A DNA stretch of 15,853 nt from Pirellulales bacterium (GTDB taxonomy: Bacteria > Planctomycetota > Planctomycetia > Pirellulales > Thermoguttaceae), in contig JAUWHT010000283.1 of NCBI GenBank assembly GCA_030605745.1, positions 1 through 15,853 of the forward strand, in the 5' to 3' direction. Of this stretch, positions 5,802 to 13,380 are shown piece after piece. Both the position numbers and the translations under genes were made by a program. Position 1 is the stretch's first letter. Every line of letters begins with the position of its first letter. The notes under the pieces are model-generated. The model was not told where the DNA came from. It saw nothing but the letters and a program-made list of their open reading frames with translations, and ran no database searches.

Positions 5802-6911
5802 TTACCCGGCGCCAAAATACTTCTTAACTCGCTTGAAGAAGCTCTTTCGCTCGGGTGTCATGTCGTCGGTTTCGAATTCAGCCAGTTTTCTGAGGGTTTC
5901 TTTGTGTTCGGCAGTCAGCCTGGTGGCTACCTCGATGTGGACCTGGACCATCAGGTCACCCCGGCCGCGGTACCTTGGGTGCGGCATACCGCGGCCGGGT
6001 AGCTTGAAGATATCGTTGTTTTGGGTCCCGGCGGGGATGTCGATCTGTTCGCTTCCGTCGAGGGTGGGCACCTCGATCCGCGCCCCTAAGGCCGCCTGCG
6101 AGTAGCTGATCGGAACCTGGCAGATCAGGTGTTGACCTTTCCGCTCGAATAGCGCGTGCTGGGTTACCCGGATAAGGCAATAGCAATCACCGGGCGGTCC
6201 GCCGTTGGGGTTTGGTTCGCCCTCGCCTCGCAGACGGAGTTGGGTCTGGTCGTCGACGCCGGCGGGGATGTCAACTTTTCGAGTGACCTGGTTTTGCACG
6301 TATCCCGAGCCGCGGCAGGTTGAGCACGGCTCGCGGATCACCGCCCCGCTGCCCCGGCAAGAAGGGCAGGTAGTCCGCATCGAGAAGATTCCGGTCGACT
6401 GGATCACCATGCCGTTGCCGCCGCAGTAGGAGCATATTTCCGGCTTGGTACCGCCGGAGCCGCCGCAGTCGGCGCATTGCTCATAGCGTTGGAACTGGAT
6501 GATTTTGGCGGTACCGTGTGCGGCTTCGATCAGGTCCAGCGTGACTTCGCAGTGGATATCGGCTCCACGTCGGACGCGGCGTCCTCGTACGGCCCCGCCG
6601 CCGAACAGGTCGCCAAAAACGTCGCCGAAAGCGTCGAAGATATCGCTTACGTCGCGGAAGTGCGGGCTGCCGCCGCTGGCCCCATCCAAACCCGCGTGCC
6701 CATAGCGATCATAAATCCTCCGTTTCTCCGCACTGCTGAGCACCTCGAAGGCCTCGGCCGCCTCCTTGAATTTGGCCACGGCCTGCTCGTCGCCTGGGTT
6801 CTGGTCCGGGTGGTACTTCAGGGCCAGCTTCCGATACGCCTCGGATATCTGCCCATCCGTGGAGGATCGGTTGACCCCGAGGACCTCGTAATAGTCGCGA
6901 CTTTTAGCCAT
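5802..6911 (-). CDS. dnaJ: DnaJ co-chaperone (type I Hsp40)
   Basis: DnaJ delivers unfolded proteins to DnaK and stimulates its ATPase. The protein has 369 residues. The J-domain occupies 1-70 with HPD at 34-36 (LKYHPDQNPGD). A short Gly/Phe region follows at about 80-110 (FGDVFGDLFGGG). The zinc-finger domain has all four CxxCxGxG repeats, at C146/149, C160/163, C182/185 and C196/199. The C-terminal substrate domains contain LPGRGMP and RGDLMVQVHIEV. The start is the ATG at 6911 (MAKSRDYYEVLG); 15 in-frame codons upstream are not conserved-looking. The SD is weak, and no CIRCE element is seen upstream. A 67-bp structured repeat lies 25 bp before the start. grpE follows downstream. Confidence 0.95.
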   Translation of the reverse strand: MAKSRDYYEVLGVNRSSTDGQISEAYRKLALKYHPDQNPGDEQAVAKFKEAAEAFEVLSSAEKRRIYDRYGHAGLDGASGGSPHFRDVSDIFDAFGDVFGDLFGGGAVRGRRVRRGADIHCEVTLDLIEAAHGTAKIIQFQRYEQCADCGGSGGTKPEICSYCGGNGMVIQSTGIFSMRTTCPSCRGSGAVIREPCSTCRGSGYVQNQVTRKVDIPAGVDDQTQLRLRGEGEPNPNGGPPGDCYCLIRVTQHALFERKGQHLICQVPISYSQAALGARIEVPTLDGSEQIDIPAGTQNNDIFKLPGRGMPHPRYRGRGDLMVQVHIEVATRLTAEHKETLRKLAEFETDDMTPERKSFFKRVKKYFGAG

Positions 6912-6935
6912 TGTCCGGTGAACATCGGCTCTGTC

Positions 6936-7002
6936 TGACAATAGCCGTTCGCGCAACGCGTCGCGGGGGCACGCCCGCGGGACGTTGTCCCCCGGCTATC
7001 GG
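6936..7002. repeat. 67-bp cloverleaf-like intergenic repeat, copy 2
   Basis: This is the second copy of the element at 1243-1308. Terminal inverted repeats are ATAGCCG (6941-6947) and CGGCTAT (6993-6999). The identical blocks are at 6957-6971 and 6974-7002. The part between the left terminal repeat and the first block differs from copy 1. It lies 25 bp upstream of dnaJ, within its likely leader. Confidence 0.8.
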
Positions 7003-7061
7003 CAACTACATGTTCCAATTAAGGGCCCGCGCACAAATAACTTGTACGAATTCCACCAAAA

Positions 7062-7137
7062 GTGGCACGTCCCTGAGCGCAGCGAAGGGCGTGTTTGGGG
7101 CACCTTGCCACGCCCTTCGCTCCTCAGAGCGTGCCAC
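7062..7137. terminator. Long inverted repeat between the propeller gene and dnaJ
   Basis: A perfect 13-bp stem, AGCGAAGGGCGTG (7081-7093) with CACGCCCTTCGCT (7109-7121), has a 15-nt loop. It is extended by outer arms GTGGCACG (7062-7069) and CGTGCCAC (7130-7137) with short internal mismatches. It starts 30 nt after the stop of the minus-strand propeller gene, so it may end that transcript, but no T-run follows. It may equally be a palindromic repeat element. Confidence 0.45.
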
Positions 7138-7166
7138 CAATTCTTACCTGCTTTTCCTTTGTCTTC

Positions 7167-10100
7167 TCAGCGCTCGCCGTCGCGTGGCACCAGTGCCAGC
7201 GACGTTTGGATCGAGTAGGCGCAGGTGCAGCCGGAGCTTGCCTCGGGGATCAGGATCAGGCCCCCGGCGGGGATCGTGTTGATCCAGCAGCCGGGGCGGG
7301 TGACGCTGGTCAAGTTGGCGAACTCGCCAGAGTTCAGGTCGAACATGCGCGAGTTAGCGTAGCGGCTGAACGCGCAGTAGGCCGAGGTTGAAATCGTGCC
7401 GCACCAGGGGCTTTTTCGCCATTTCCAGCCGGCAATTGGTTGGCCCGTCCGCAGATTGCAGGCGAAGCCCGTGTTGTAGATCGTCTCGCCCACGATGGCC
7501 GAATGCTGCACCTGCTCGCCGTGGCCGCCCTGGATGATATGGTCGGGGATCGGCGTTTGGGTGTTTTTCCAGAGGGACTCTCCCGTGGCGGCATCGAAGG
7601 CGCAGAGGTCGTAGCGGACCCGCTGCTTCTCGTCCACCAGCACGTTTTTCGTTCCGGTTATGACCAGCGTTTCTTTGGCGTAACTCAGGAAAATGATGTG
7701 CTGGAGGGCCTGCAACTCGGCCGGCTTTTTCCACAGGACATTGCCCGTGCGCATGTCCAGGGCCAACAGATTCGAGCCAGTACCCAGCAGCATATCGAGC
7801 TTGATCCTTCCGTTGGCCACCTTGTGGGTGTCGGGGTTGGTGCTTTCGATCAGGTAGAGCCGGCCTCCACCAACGGCAATCGTCGGATTGATAATCACGC
7901 CGGCGCCGGGTGTGTAGGTCCAGAGCTTTTCACCCGTGCGGCGGTTGTGGGCGAACAGCGAGTCGCTGCAAACCACCGGCATGAAATCGCGCCAGATGAG
8001 CGTCTCCGTATCCAAGTCCTGAATGCGGAATGTAGCGCCAGGCTTGGTGTCGCTGCCGAAAAGGATATTGTCCACGCAGGCGACGTAACCCCATTCGTTT
8101 GTGCGGCCATCGGCAGCCGCGGGCACGGACAGCGCGAGCTTCTGCCGGCCCGTCTGGGCGTCGAATCCGATGCAGCGGCTTCCAGAGGCGACATACAAGC
8201 AACCGTCGGTGGCCGCCATGCTGCCGCCATTTTTGAATGCCCCCAGCCGGATCGAGTCGGGAAGGTTGTGCTCCCAGAGGATCGTGCCGTTATACGCATC
8301 CACAGCAAGAATGTAGTTATCTCCCGAGATGAAAAGCCGTCCGTTCTTATACAGTGGAGCGACGTTCTTATCGTGCCGGTCCACCATCCTGCGTGGCCCG
8401 GGCCGGCCGAACCACTGGACGTCCATCGGCTCCAGGCGGATTGTATCCCGGCTGCAAGCGGAGTTGCCCGCATCGGCGTGAAAATGTGTCCACTCGCCCG
8501 CACCTTCCAACGGCCCGCGGCGGACCTTGCCGATGGCCACGACGCGCTGGTCCCCTTCCGTCGTCCAGCCGGGGAGTGCTTTCCACTGTTTCAAGGCTTC
8601 CGGATCCAGTCCCTTCGGGCTGCCGAAGATCGCAAAGCCCCCGCATGGCCGAAGGACCCTAAAGACTTCTTCCACACAGGTCGGCAGCTTGCCGGTCACC
8701 AGGGTCTTGTCCGAGGTAACCAGGTTGGCGAAGTATTTCTGATAGGGCAGCTTGTCGAGCCGGCCGTGGTGAATGGCGATCCGGGTTCCATAGAGGCCGA
8801 CCTTGCCGAGCAGCTTTCTGGCCGTGGCGACCTTCTCCGCATCTGGTTCCAGGCCAATAACCTGGAATTCGGAGCGCCGGGCGATCTCGTAAGCGAGCCT
8901 GCCGGTGCCCGCCCCAAGCACCAGGCAATAGCCTTTCTTTACGCCCGCCGTATTGACGGCCGTTGCCGCCGCCTTCTTGTACAACAGCGTCCAGCGGTCG
9001 TCGGGATAGGGCGATTCTTTCTCGGGCACTTCGGAGACGACCGCGGGCGTCTGTCCGGCCGCTCCCGGTTCGAAGCAGTGGATCGTCCCCTCGTCGGTGC
9101 TTACAAGAAGCCGCCCGCCGCTCAGCGCCAGCCCGTATGCCTTGCCCGTAACCGTGCCGGTCCAGACGACCTTCCCATCGGCCGCGCTGTAGGCGACGAC
9201 CCGGTCTTCTCCGCCGGCAAAAATCGTCTCTCCGGCCATGACCAATTCGTAGGGGGCATTACAAGGAACGTCCCACTTCCAACATGCCTTTCGTTGGCGG
9301 TTCAGTTCGCCAATACGCTGGTTTTCCTCCTCGGTCCTTTCTTTCTTCCTTTCGAGCGGAGCGATCTGTCGCGACAATTTCATATACTTGGTTCGGTCCA
9401 GGGCCTTTAGTCGATCTTTGGTGAGGATGTAAGCCGTGGACCGGTCGGCGACCAGGCGCAGGCCGGAAGTGGAAACGATCTTCTCTGTGAATTTGTCATC
9501 CAGGCGCCGGCCGGGTGTGGAAACGATCTTCTCTGCGGATTTGGCATCCGAGAACCGAATGTTTTGCTCCTCGCCGCCGCTGTACGCCAGCAAGTCTTCC
9601 ACCAAGACGGCAAAGCACCCGCCGGCGCGGCATTCAACACCGCCGCCAGGAAGCTCGCCCAGGTCCTTACCGCTTGCCCGTTCGTAGATGTGGGGAGCAG
9701 TGCGGCCGGTGGGCACAAACAGCCGCGCAGGCGAAGCCAGCAAATAGCCCTGCGAGGAAACGTTCACCTTCTGCTTCCAGATCTGCTTGCCCTCCTCGGC
9801 ACCGACCGCGCACAGGTACGCGCCTTGGGACGGAAACAGACCGGCACAGAAATAGACCGTCCCACCGTCTACGACGATGCCGCACCGAACCGGCCAGAGC
9901 GAGATCATCCGCCCGTTGCCGGGCAAGCGGCGATCGGCCGGACCGGCCCTGTATTTCCAAAACAGGCTCCCGTCGCCGGCATCCAGGCAGTACACCCGGC
10001 CGTCGTCCGAGCCCACATACACGCGGCCATCAACCACCGTAGGAGCAAGACGCACCGGACCTTCGGTACGAAAACACCATCGCGTCTTGCCCGTCGATAC

Positions 10101-10451
10101 GTCGAGGCAATACAGCGTATCATCGGCCGAAGAACCGTAGTACAAGCACTCACCTACAACAACCACCTGAAAAGCGCGGTCGTAGGTCACCGTGGGACTC
10201 AACCAGGCAATGCGGTGCCAGACATCGCATTTGGCCGGCAACTCGGGCCACGCCGGTTGCGGCCGGTGCACTGCCTTATGCACCCAGGTCTCTGCAAGCG
10301 GCAGCTTCAAGCCCTCAGCCGAGATGCCGCTGCGACGGCTGTCACCCCGGTAGGTCGGCCAATCGCCGCACGCCGGTTGTGAACCGCCGATCCAAAGGAT
10401 CAAAAACGCCAGTGAAAACAAGGTGCATGGCAGCGTTCGTTCGCGTTTCAT
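7167..10451 (-). CDS. Secreted PQQ-type beta-propeller with an embedded class I methyltransferase
   Basis: The protein has 1094 residues. A signal peptide is clear: basic MKRER, a hydrophobic run LFSLAFLILWIGG, and cleavage probably after ACG before DWPTYRGDSRRSG, the usual start of planctomycete propeller proteins. Residues ~75-480 contain PQQ/BamB-like blades (YCLDVSTGKTRWCF, YCLDAGDGSLFWKY, VAYSAADGKVVWTG). Residues ~485-640 are a class I SAM-dependent methyltransferase-like domain with motif I VLGAGTGRLA (~508-517), acidic GLEPD after the next strand, and FRVLRPCGGFAIFG. Propeller blades resume to the C-terminus (LAVDAYNGTILWEH, CAFDAATGESLWKN). A 16-codon tandem duplication lies at 9452-9547. 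The start is the ATG at 10451 with GGA 8-10 nt upstream. It begins 24 nt after the hflC stop, so it is probably in the hflKC operon. Substrates are unknown. Confidence 0.88.
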   Translation of the reverse strand: MKRERTLPCTLFSLAFLILWIGGSQPACGDWPTYRGDSRRSGISAEGLKLPLAETWVHKAVHRPQPAWPELPAKCDVWHRIAWLSPTVTYDRAFQVVVVGECLYYGSSADDTLYCLDVSTGKTRWCFRTEGPVRLAPTVVDGRVYVGSDDGRVYCLDAGDGSLFWKYRAGPADRRLPGNGRMISLWPVRCGIVVDGGTVYFCAGLFPSQGAYLCAVGAEEGKQIWKQKVNVSSQGYLLASPARLFVPTGRTAPHIYERASGKDLGELPGGGVECRAGGCFAVLVEDLLAYSGGEEQNIRFSDAKSAEKIVSTPGRRLDDKFTEKIVSTSGLRLVADRSTAYILTKDRLKALDRTKYMKLSRQIAPLERKKERTEEENQRIGELNRQRKACWKWDVPCNAPYELVMAGETIFAGGEDRVVAYSAADGKVVWTGTVTGKAYGLALSGGRLLVSTDEGTIHCFEPGAAGQTPAVVSEVPEKESPYPDDRWTLLYKKAAATAVNTAGVKKGYCLVLGAGTGRLAYEIARRSEFQVIGLEPDAEKVATARKLLGKVGLYGTRIAIHHGRLDKLPYQKYFANLVTSDKTLVTGKLPTCVEEVFRVLRPCGGFAIFGSPKGLDPEALKQWKALPGWTTEGDQRVVAIGKVRRGPLEGAGEWTHFHADAGNSACSRDTIRLEPMDVQWFGRPGPRRMVDRHDKNVAPLYKNGRLFISGDNYILAVDAYNGTILWEHNLPDSIRLGAFKNGGSMAATDGCLYVASGSRCIGFDAQTGRQKLALSVPAAADGRTNEWGYVACVDNILFGSDTKPGATFRIQDLDTETLIWRDFMPVVCSDSLFAHNRRTGEKLWTYTPGAGVIINPTIAVGGGRLYLIESTNPDTHKVANGRIKLDMLLGTGSNLLALDMRTGNVLWKKPAELQALQHIIFLSYAKETLVITGTKNVLVDEKQRVRYDLCAFDAATGESLWKNTQTPIPDHIIQGGHGEQVQHSAIVGETIYNTGFACNLRTGQPIAGWKWRKSPWCGTISTSAYCAFSRYANSRMFDLNSGEFANLTSVTRPGCWINTIPAGGLILIPEASSGCTCAYSIQTSLALVPRDGER
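9452..9547. repeat. 48-bp in-frame tandem duplication inside the propeller gene
   Basis: Two adjacent 48-bp units (9452-9499 and 9500-9547) are almost identical. They encode EKIVSTPGRRL and EKIVSTSGLRL with flanking variants. The reading frame is preserved. Confidence 0.85.
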
Positions 10452-10475
10452 GATGACGTTCCATTATTTCGTTGC

Positions 10476-11480
10476 TTAATGCCGCGTCGTAGCACCGCCG
10501 GCCGGGGCAAGATCGCTCGTGGGTGCGCCCTCGGTTCTTTCCTTTAGCAGCTTGAACAGGTCGCTGTCGGTTGTGAGGATTAACCGGGTGTCGCGGCCGA
10601 GGGCCTGTTTGAGGACCTCCAACCGGCGAAGAAAGGCGAAAAATTCGGGCGACTTGCTATAGGCTTCGGCGGTCATCCGGATCACTTCCGCATCGGCCTC
10701 GCCGCGAATCTCGGCGGACTTCTGCTCCCTTTCGCCTTCGATCTGGTCGAGTTCTTTTCGCGTCAAGCCAATGATGCGGTTTCTCTCCTCTTCCGCCTCC
10801 GATCCAAATAGCTTGGCGATCCGCAGCCGCTCAGAACGCATGCGCTCGTAGACGGTTTCCTTCACGGATTCGATATAATTGACCCGCTTCACACGAACCG
10901 CCGACAGCCCCATGCCGTAGTTGTTCTTCTCCAGATCGGCGGCGACGCCCCGGAGGATTTTCTCCTCCATCTGTGATCGGCCCGTCGTTACCACGTCGCG
11001 CTTAGCTTCGGCGGTGTGGGCCATCTCCTTCATCTCCTCGCTTTCGTAGACCAGCTTGTCATTCGTGCTGCGCACGACGTCGATCAGATTGTTTTGCGCG
11101 ACTACGTCCCGCACCGCCGAGTCCACCAGATCGTCCAGAATCTTCTGCCCCTTCTGCTCGGTACGAACCGCTTTGAAGAACATTTCCGGGTCAGTGATCC
11201 GCCAGCGGGCCCAGACGTCGATGAAGATTCGCTTCTTGTCGCGGGTCTGCATGCTTTCGGCGGCCCCGTCCCACGGCAGCAACCGCTTTTCCAGCCGGTG
11301 GACCTCCTGGACGAAAGGCGCTTTGAAGTGCAAGCCCGCCTCGGTGACGAAACGCACCGGGCGGCCAAATTGAGTGACGACCGCTTGTTTCCCTTCTTCC
11401 ACCACGTAGGCACTGCCGTAGAGCAAGATGGCGGCAATCACCAAGGCCCCCAACACAAACACGATGATCATGGTCCTCAT
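10476..11480 (-). CDS. hflC: HflC, SPFH-domain membrane protein
   Basis: HflC is the partner of HflK in a large periplasm-facing assembly that surrounds and modulates the FtsH protease in studied bacteria. The protein has 334 residues: one N-terminal helix at about 4-22 (MIIVFVLGALVIAAILLYG), then an SPFH/prohibitin domain (VVEEGKQAVVTQFGRPV, GLHFKAPFVQEV, VWARWRITDP). A long charged coiled coil runs at about 205-275 (RIIGLTRKELDQIEGEREQK, IRGEADAEVIRMTAEAY), followed by the conserved YSKSPEFFAFLRRLEVLK and LILTTDSDLFKLL. The start is the ATG at 11480, set by a near-perfect SD AAAGGAGG 6 nt upstream that lies inside the last codons of hflK. The ATG overlaps the hflK stop (ATGA), indicating translational coupling. 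Confidence 0.95.
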   Translation of the reverse strand: MRTMIIVFVLGALVIAAILLYGSAYVVEEGKQAVVTQFGRPVRFVTEAGLHFKAPFVQEVHRLEKRLLPWDGAAESMQTRDKKRIFIDVWARWRITDPEMFFKAVRTEQKGQKILDDLVDSAVRDVVAQNNLIDVVRSTNDKLVYESEEMKEMAHTAEAKRDVVTTGRSQMEEKILRGVAADLEKNNYGMGLSAVRVKRVNYIESVKETVYERMRSERLRIAKLFGSEAEEERNRIIGLTRKELDQIEGEREQKSAEIRGEADAEVIRMTAEAYSKSPEFFAFLRRLEVLKQALGRDTRLILTTDSDLFKLLKERTEGAPTSDLAPAGGATTRH

Positions 11481-12565
11481 TTCGAACCTCCTTTCCCGGC
11501 GGCGGGCCGCAAAGTACCTTGGTCAAGATTCAACAGCGGCAGCAGGCCGTGCACCGACTCGTCTAGGATCGTCTTTTGGTCCACGCCCGTGAGAACCTGC
11601 TCCATGGCTTCCAGGTAGAGCCGAGTTCTGGTCACGTCGGGCGCCTTTTCGTATTCGGCCAACTGGGCTAAGAAAGCACTAATCCGGCCCTTCGTCTCCA
11701 AAACGATCCGGTCGTGGTAGCCCTCCGCTTCGGAGATGGTCTGATCGCGCTTGCCGCGTGCCGCCGGAATCTGGCGGTTCCGCTCTCCTTCCGCCTCGTT
11801 CACCACCTGTTCTTTTTTCTGGCGAGCCCGGTTGACTTCCTGAAAAGCGTCTTTCACCTGGTCGGGCGGGGACGTGCTTTGCAATTTGACCGCGACGATC
11901 TCCACGCCCGCGTCGAAATCGTCGAGCATCTGTTGGATTTCCAGCTTCGCGTTGCCGGCGATCTCCTCGCGGCCGAACGTGAGCACCGCGTCTACACTGG
12001 TGTCGCCGACGAGCTTTCTCAGCACCGATTCGGACACGTCGCGAATCGTGCCGGGCACGGCAGCGTTCGGATCGTCGCGGACGCCGGCAGGCAGCGACTC
12101 CGTTCGAATCTTCTCCACGTCACCGATGTGAAACAGATATGCGGCGGAATCTTTCACGCGGTACTGCACGATCCATTCGACGTTGGCCAGATTCATGTCG
12201 CCGGTAAGCATCTCGGCGACATTCAAATGCTCAGGACCGGTCGGAACATACTGCGTTACGCGGCCCGCACGTTCCGTTTCGAAACCGAACTCCAACGTCT
12301 GAATCCGTTCTACCGGGACGTCGTAAGCCCGTTCGATGGGCCATGGCAGCTTCCCATGCAGTCCGGGCGGCGTAGTTCTGACGTGCTTGCCGAACCGCAG
12401 CACAACGCCTTCGTCGCTCGCGTCCACCCGGTAGAACACGGTCGACAATTCGAACACAACGAGCAGGGCCAGTGAGACAAGTGCGATGCCCGGCCAATTC
12501 CGCCGCAATGCCGCTGCGAAGCCGCCGGGTCCACTCCAGTCCTCGACAAAGTCGCGTATGTCCAT
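11477..12565 (-). CDS. hflK: HflK, SPFH-domain membrane protein
   Basis: The protein has 362 residues. A short cytoplasmic N-terminus precedes a membrane helix at about 24-45 (WPGIALVSLALLVVFELSTV). The SPFH domain follows with DEGVVLRFGKHVRTTPPGLH, LPWPIERAYDVPV and the HflK-typical EMLTGDMNLANVEWIVQYRV. A coiled-coil segment has NRARQKKEQVVNEAEGERNR and SEAEGYHDRIVLETKGR, and the C-terminus has TRTRLYLEAMEQVL. It lacks the Gly-rich N-terminal extension seen in proteobacterial HflK. The start is the ATG at 12565, with GGGAGG 8 nt upstream. A TTG six codons earlier overlaps that SD and is rejected. It is the first gene of the hflK-hflC-propeller operon. The ftsH partner is not in this window. 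Confidence 0.95.
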   Translation of the reverse strand: MDIRDFVEDWSGPGGFAAALRRNWPGIALVSLALLVVFELSTVFYRVDASDEGVVLRFGKHVRTTPPGLHGKLPWPIERAYDVPVERIQTLEFGFETERAGRVTQYVPTGPEHLNVAEMLTGDMNLANVEWIVQYRVKDSAAYLFHIGDVEKIRTESLPAGVRDDPNAAVPGTIRDVSESVLRKLVGDTSVDAVLTFGREEIAGNAKLEIQQMLDDFDAGVEIVAVKLQSTSPPDQVKDAFQEVNRARQKKEQVVNEAEGERNRQIPAARGKRDQTISEAEGYHDRIVLETKGRISAFLAQLAEYEKAPDVTRTRLYLEAMEQVLTGVDQKTILDESVHGLLPLLNLDQGTLRPAAGKGGSK

Positions 12566-12625
12566 GACGAATACCTCCCACAAACTATAGCTTCCTCACG
12601 GCGTGTGGCCGCAACCAAACGAATA

Positions 12626-12700
12626 GGGGGTTAGGCTGTTAGGGATGTCGAGTTCACGCCCCTAATAGCCTAACAACCTAACAACCTAACAGCCTAATTA
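12626..12700. repeat. 8-bp CCTAACAA-type tandem repeats with inverted arm
   Basis: Five consecutive octamers lie at 12661-12700: CCTAATAG, CCTAACAA, CCTAACAA, CCTAACAG, CCTAATTA. An inverted arm GGTTAGGCTGTTAGGG lies at 12629-12644. The array is just upstream of hflK (61 bp from the start codon at its nearest edge) and may overlap its promoter region. Confidence 0.8.
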
Positions 12701-12762
12701 TAGGAGATTCTACGCGTGCCACCAGCCCCCCCGAGAATATCACACGAAAACCTTTTGGTAAG

Positions 12763-12861
12763 CTAGGCAAGGTAATCGTCGTTCCCAAAGAACATCTCCT
12801 GACAACGATTTCCGCGCTGTGTGATATGGTGCGGGCATCCTGGAACCACCACTCTCGCCAT
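12763..12861 (-). pseudogene. RAYT (REP-associated tyrosine transposase, IS200-like) N-terminal relic
   Basis: The ATG at 12861 opens MARVVVPGCPHHITQRGN, the characteristic N-terminus of the RAYT/Y1 (HUH) transposase family. It continues with RCQEMFFGNDDYLA and then meets TAG at 12765-12763, after 32 residues. Intact members continue about 200 more residues, including the HUH metal-binding pair and catalytic tyrosine; neither is found downstream. The TAG looks like a single-base nonsense change in a Tyr codon, and after it similarity fades. A good promoter lies immediately upstream (12869-12896). It is therefore a decayed gene. Confidence 0.75.
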
Positions 12862-12866
12862 GCCCC

Positions 12867-12923
12867 CCATTATGCCGACACCCCAAAAGGCGTCAAGAGA
12901 AATCAGTATTGCATCCCCGGAAT
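12867..12923 (-). promoter_or_regulatory. 57-bp promoter-like element, copy A (leader of the RAYT relic)
   Basis: On the minus strand it contains TTGACG (12896-12891), a 16-bp spacer and CATAAT (12874-12869), directly ahead of the RAYT start. An ungapped 57-bp alignment with plus-strand 14522-14578 shows about 44 identities, including an 18-bp perfect block AATACTGATTTCTCTTGA. Upstream of it, three 9-bp units occur on the plus strand: GGAATTCGC, GGAATTTGC, GGAAATGCG (12919-12945). Confidence 0.65.
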
Positions 12924-12974
12924 TCGCGGAATTTGCGGAAATGCGAATGGGGTCCGGGGCGTATATCGGCAACA

Positions 12975-13187
12975 CTATTCCCTTCGGCATGCCGGAATGA
13001 TGCCTTTTTCAGCGAGTTGTTTTTCGTGGTGAATAGTCAGAGTGTCGATCATGTCAACGCGGCCAAGGAGCATGTATAGAATGCCCGCGATCTTTCTGGT
13101 GTCGAGGTCGCGTTCTGGATTGCTCCACACGTCATGGAGCCATTTTTCTTGGTCTTTGATCGTGCCAATTGCGGAAGGGTCGGACAT
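12975..13187 (-). CDS. Small hypothetical protein, 70 residues
   Basis: The ATG at 13187 is preceded by AAGGA 8 nt upstream (AAGGAttcaacgaATG), a good initiation signal. The product begins MSDPSAIGTIKDQEKWLHD and is soluble and mostly helical, with KIAGILYMLLGRVDMIDTL and EKQLAEKG. I do not recognise it. It follows the 47-residue membrane gene by 31 nt on the same strand and is probably in the same (second) integron cassette. An in-frame extension upstream to 13319 covers that gene in another frame and lacks an SD. The last residues may be altered by the adjacent RAYT-related sequence. Confidence 0.6.
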   Translation of the reverse strand: MSDPSAIGTIKDQEKWLHDVWSNPERDLDTRKIAGILYMLLGRVDMIDTLTIHHEKQLAEKGIIPACRRE

Positions 13188-13218
13188 TCGTTGAATCCTT
13201 ATGTAATGTGAATGTAAA

Positions 13219-13362
13219 TCAGTCGCTAGGCGGAAAAATAAAGAACGCGATGGGACCGAGCCAGATAGTGATTCTCCAGAGTCCGGGCTTGCCGTGCATG
13301 AATGCAGCGGCCGTGCCACACAATGCCCAGATGAGGCCGAATACTGTTGCGATGGCTTCCAC
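13219..13362 (-). CDS. 47-residue two-helix membrane protein, first gene of the second cassette
   Basis: The GTG at 13362 is preceded by AAAGGA at 8 nt (AAAGGAacaagcccGTG). The product is 47 residues. Its first hydrophobic helix is about 4-21 (IATVFGLIWALCGTAAAF), then MHGKPGLWR, then a second helix about 31-43 (ITIWLGPIAFFIF), ending PPSD. The start lies 24 nt after the recombination point G/TTATCC of the attC site (13387/13386), the usual spacing for a cassette gene. It is too short for most gene callers. I do not recognise the family. Small two-helix proteins of this kind can be toxins, stress peptides or immunity proteins; nothing here decides. Confidence 0.6.
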   Translation of the reverse strand: MEAIATVFGLIWALCGTAAAFMHGKPGLWRITIWLGPIAFFIFPPSD

Positions 13363-13380
13363 GGGCTTGTTCCTTTTGCC

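Noticed and set aside
6912..7061. CIRCE heat-shock operator upstream of dnaJ
   Set aside because: No TTAGCACTC/GAGTGCTAA dyad or close variant is present.
7440..9410. 656-codon open frame on the plus strand
   Set aside because: It is fully antisense to the well-supported propeller gene; its composition (long runs of Arg, Ala, Val, His, Gln) is that of a frame shadow in G+C-rich DNA, and it has no SD.
12661..12700. CRISPR-like or telomere-like array
   Set aside because: Units are 8 bp with no spacers, and there are no cas genes; it fits the other short intergenic arrays.
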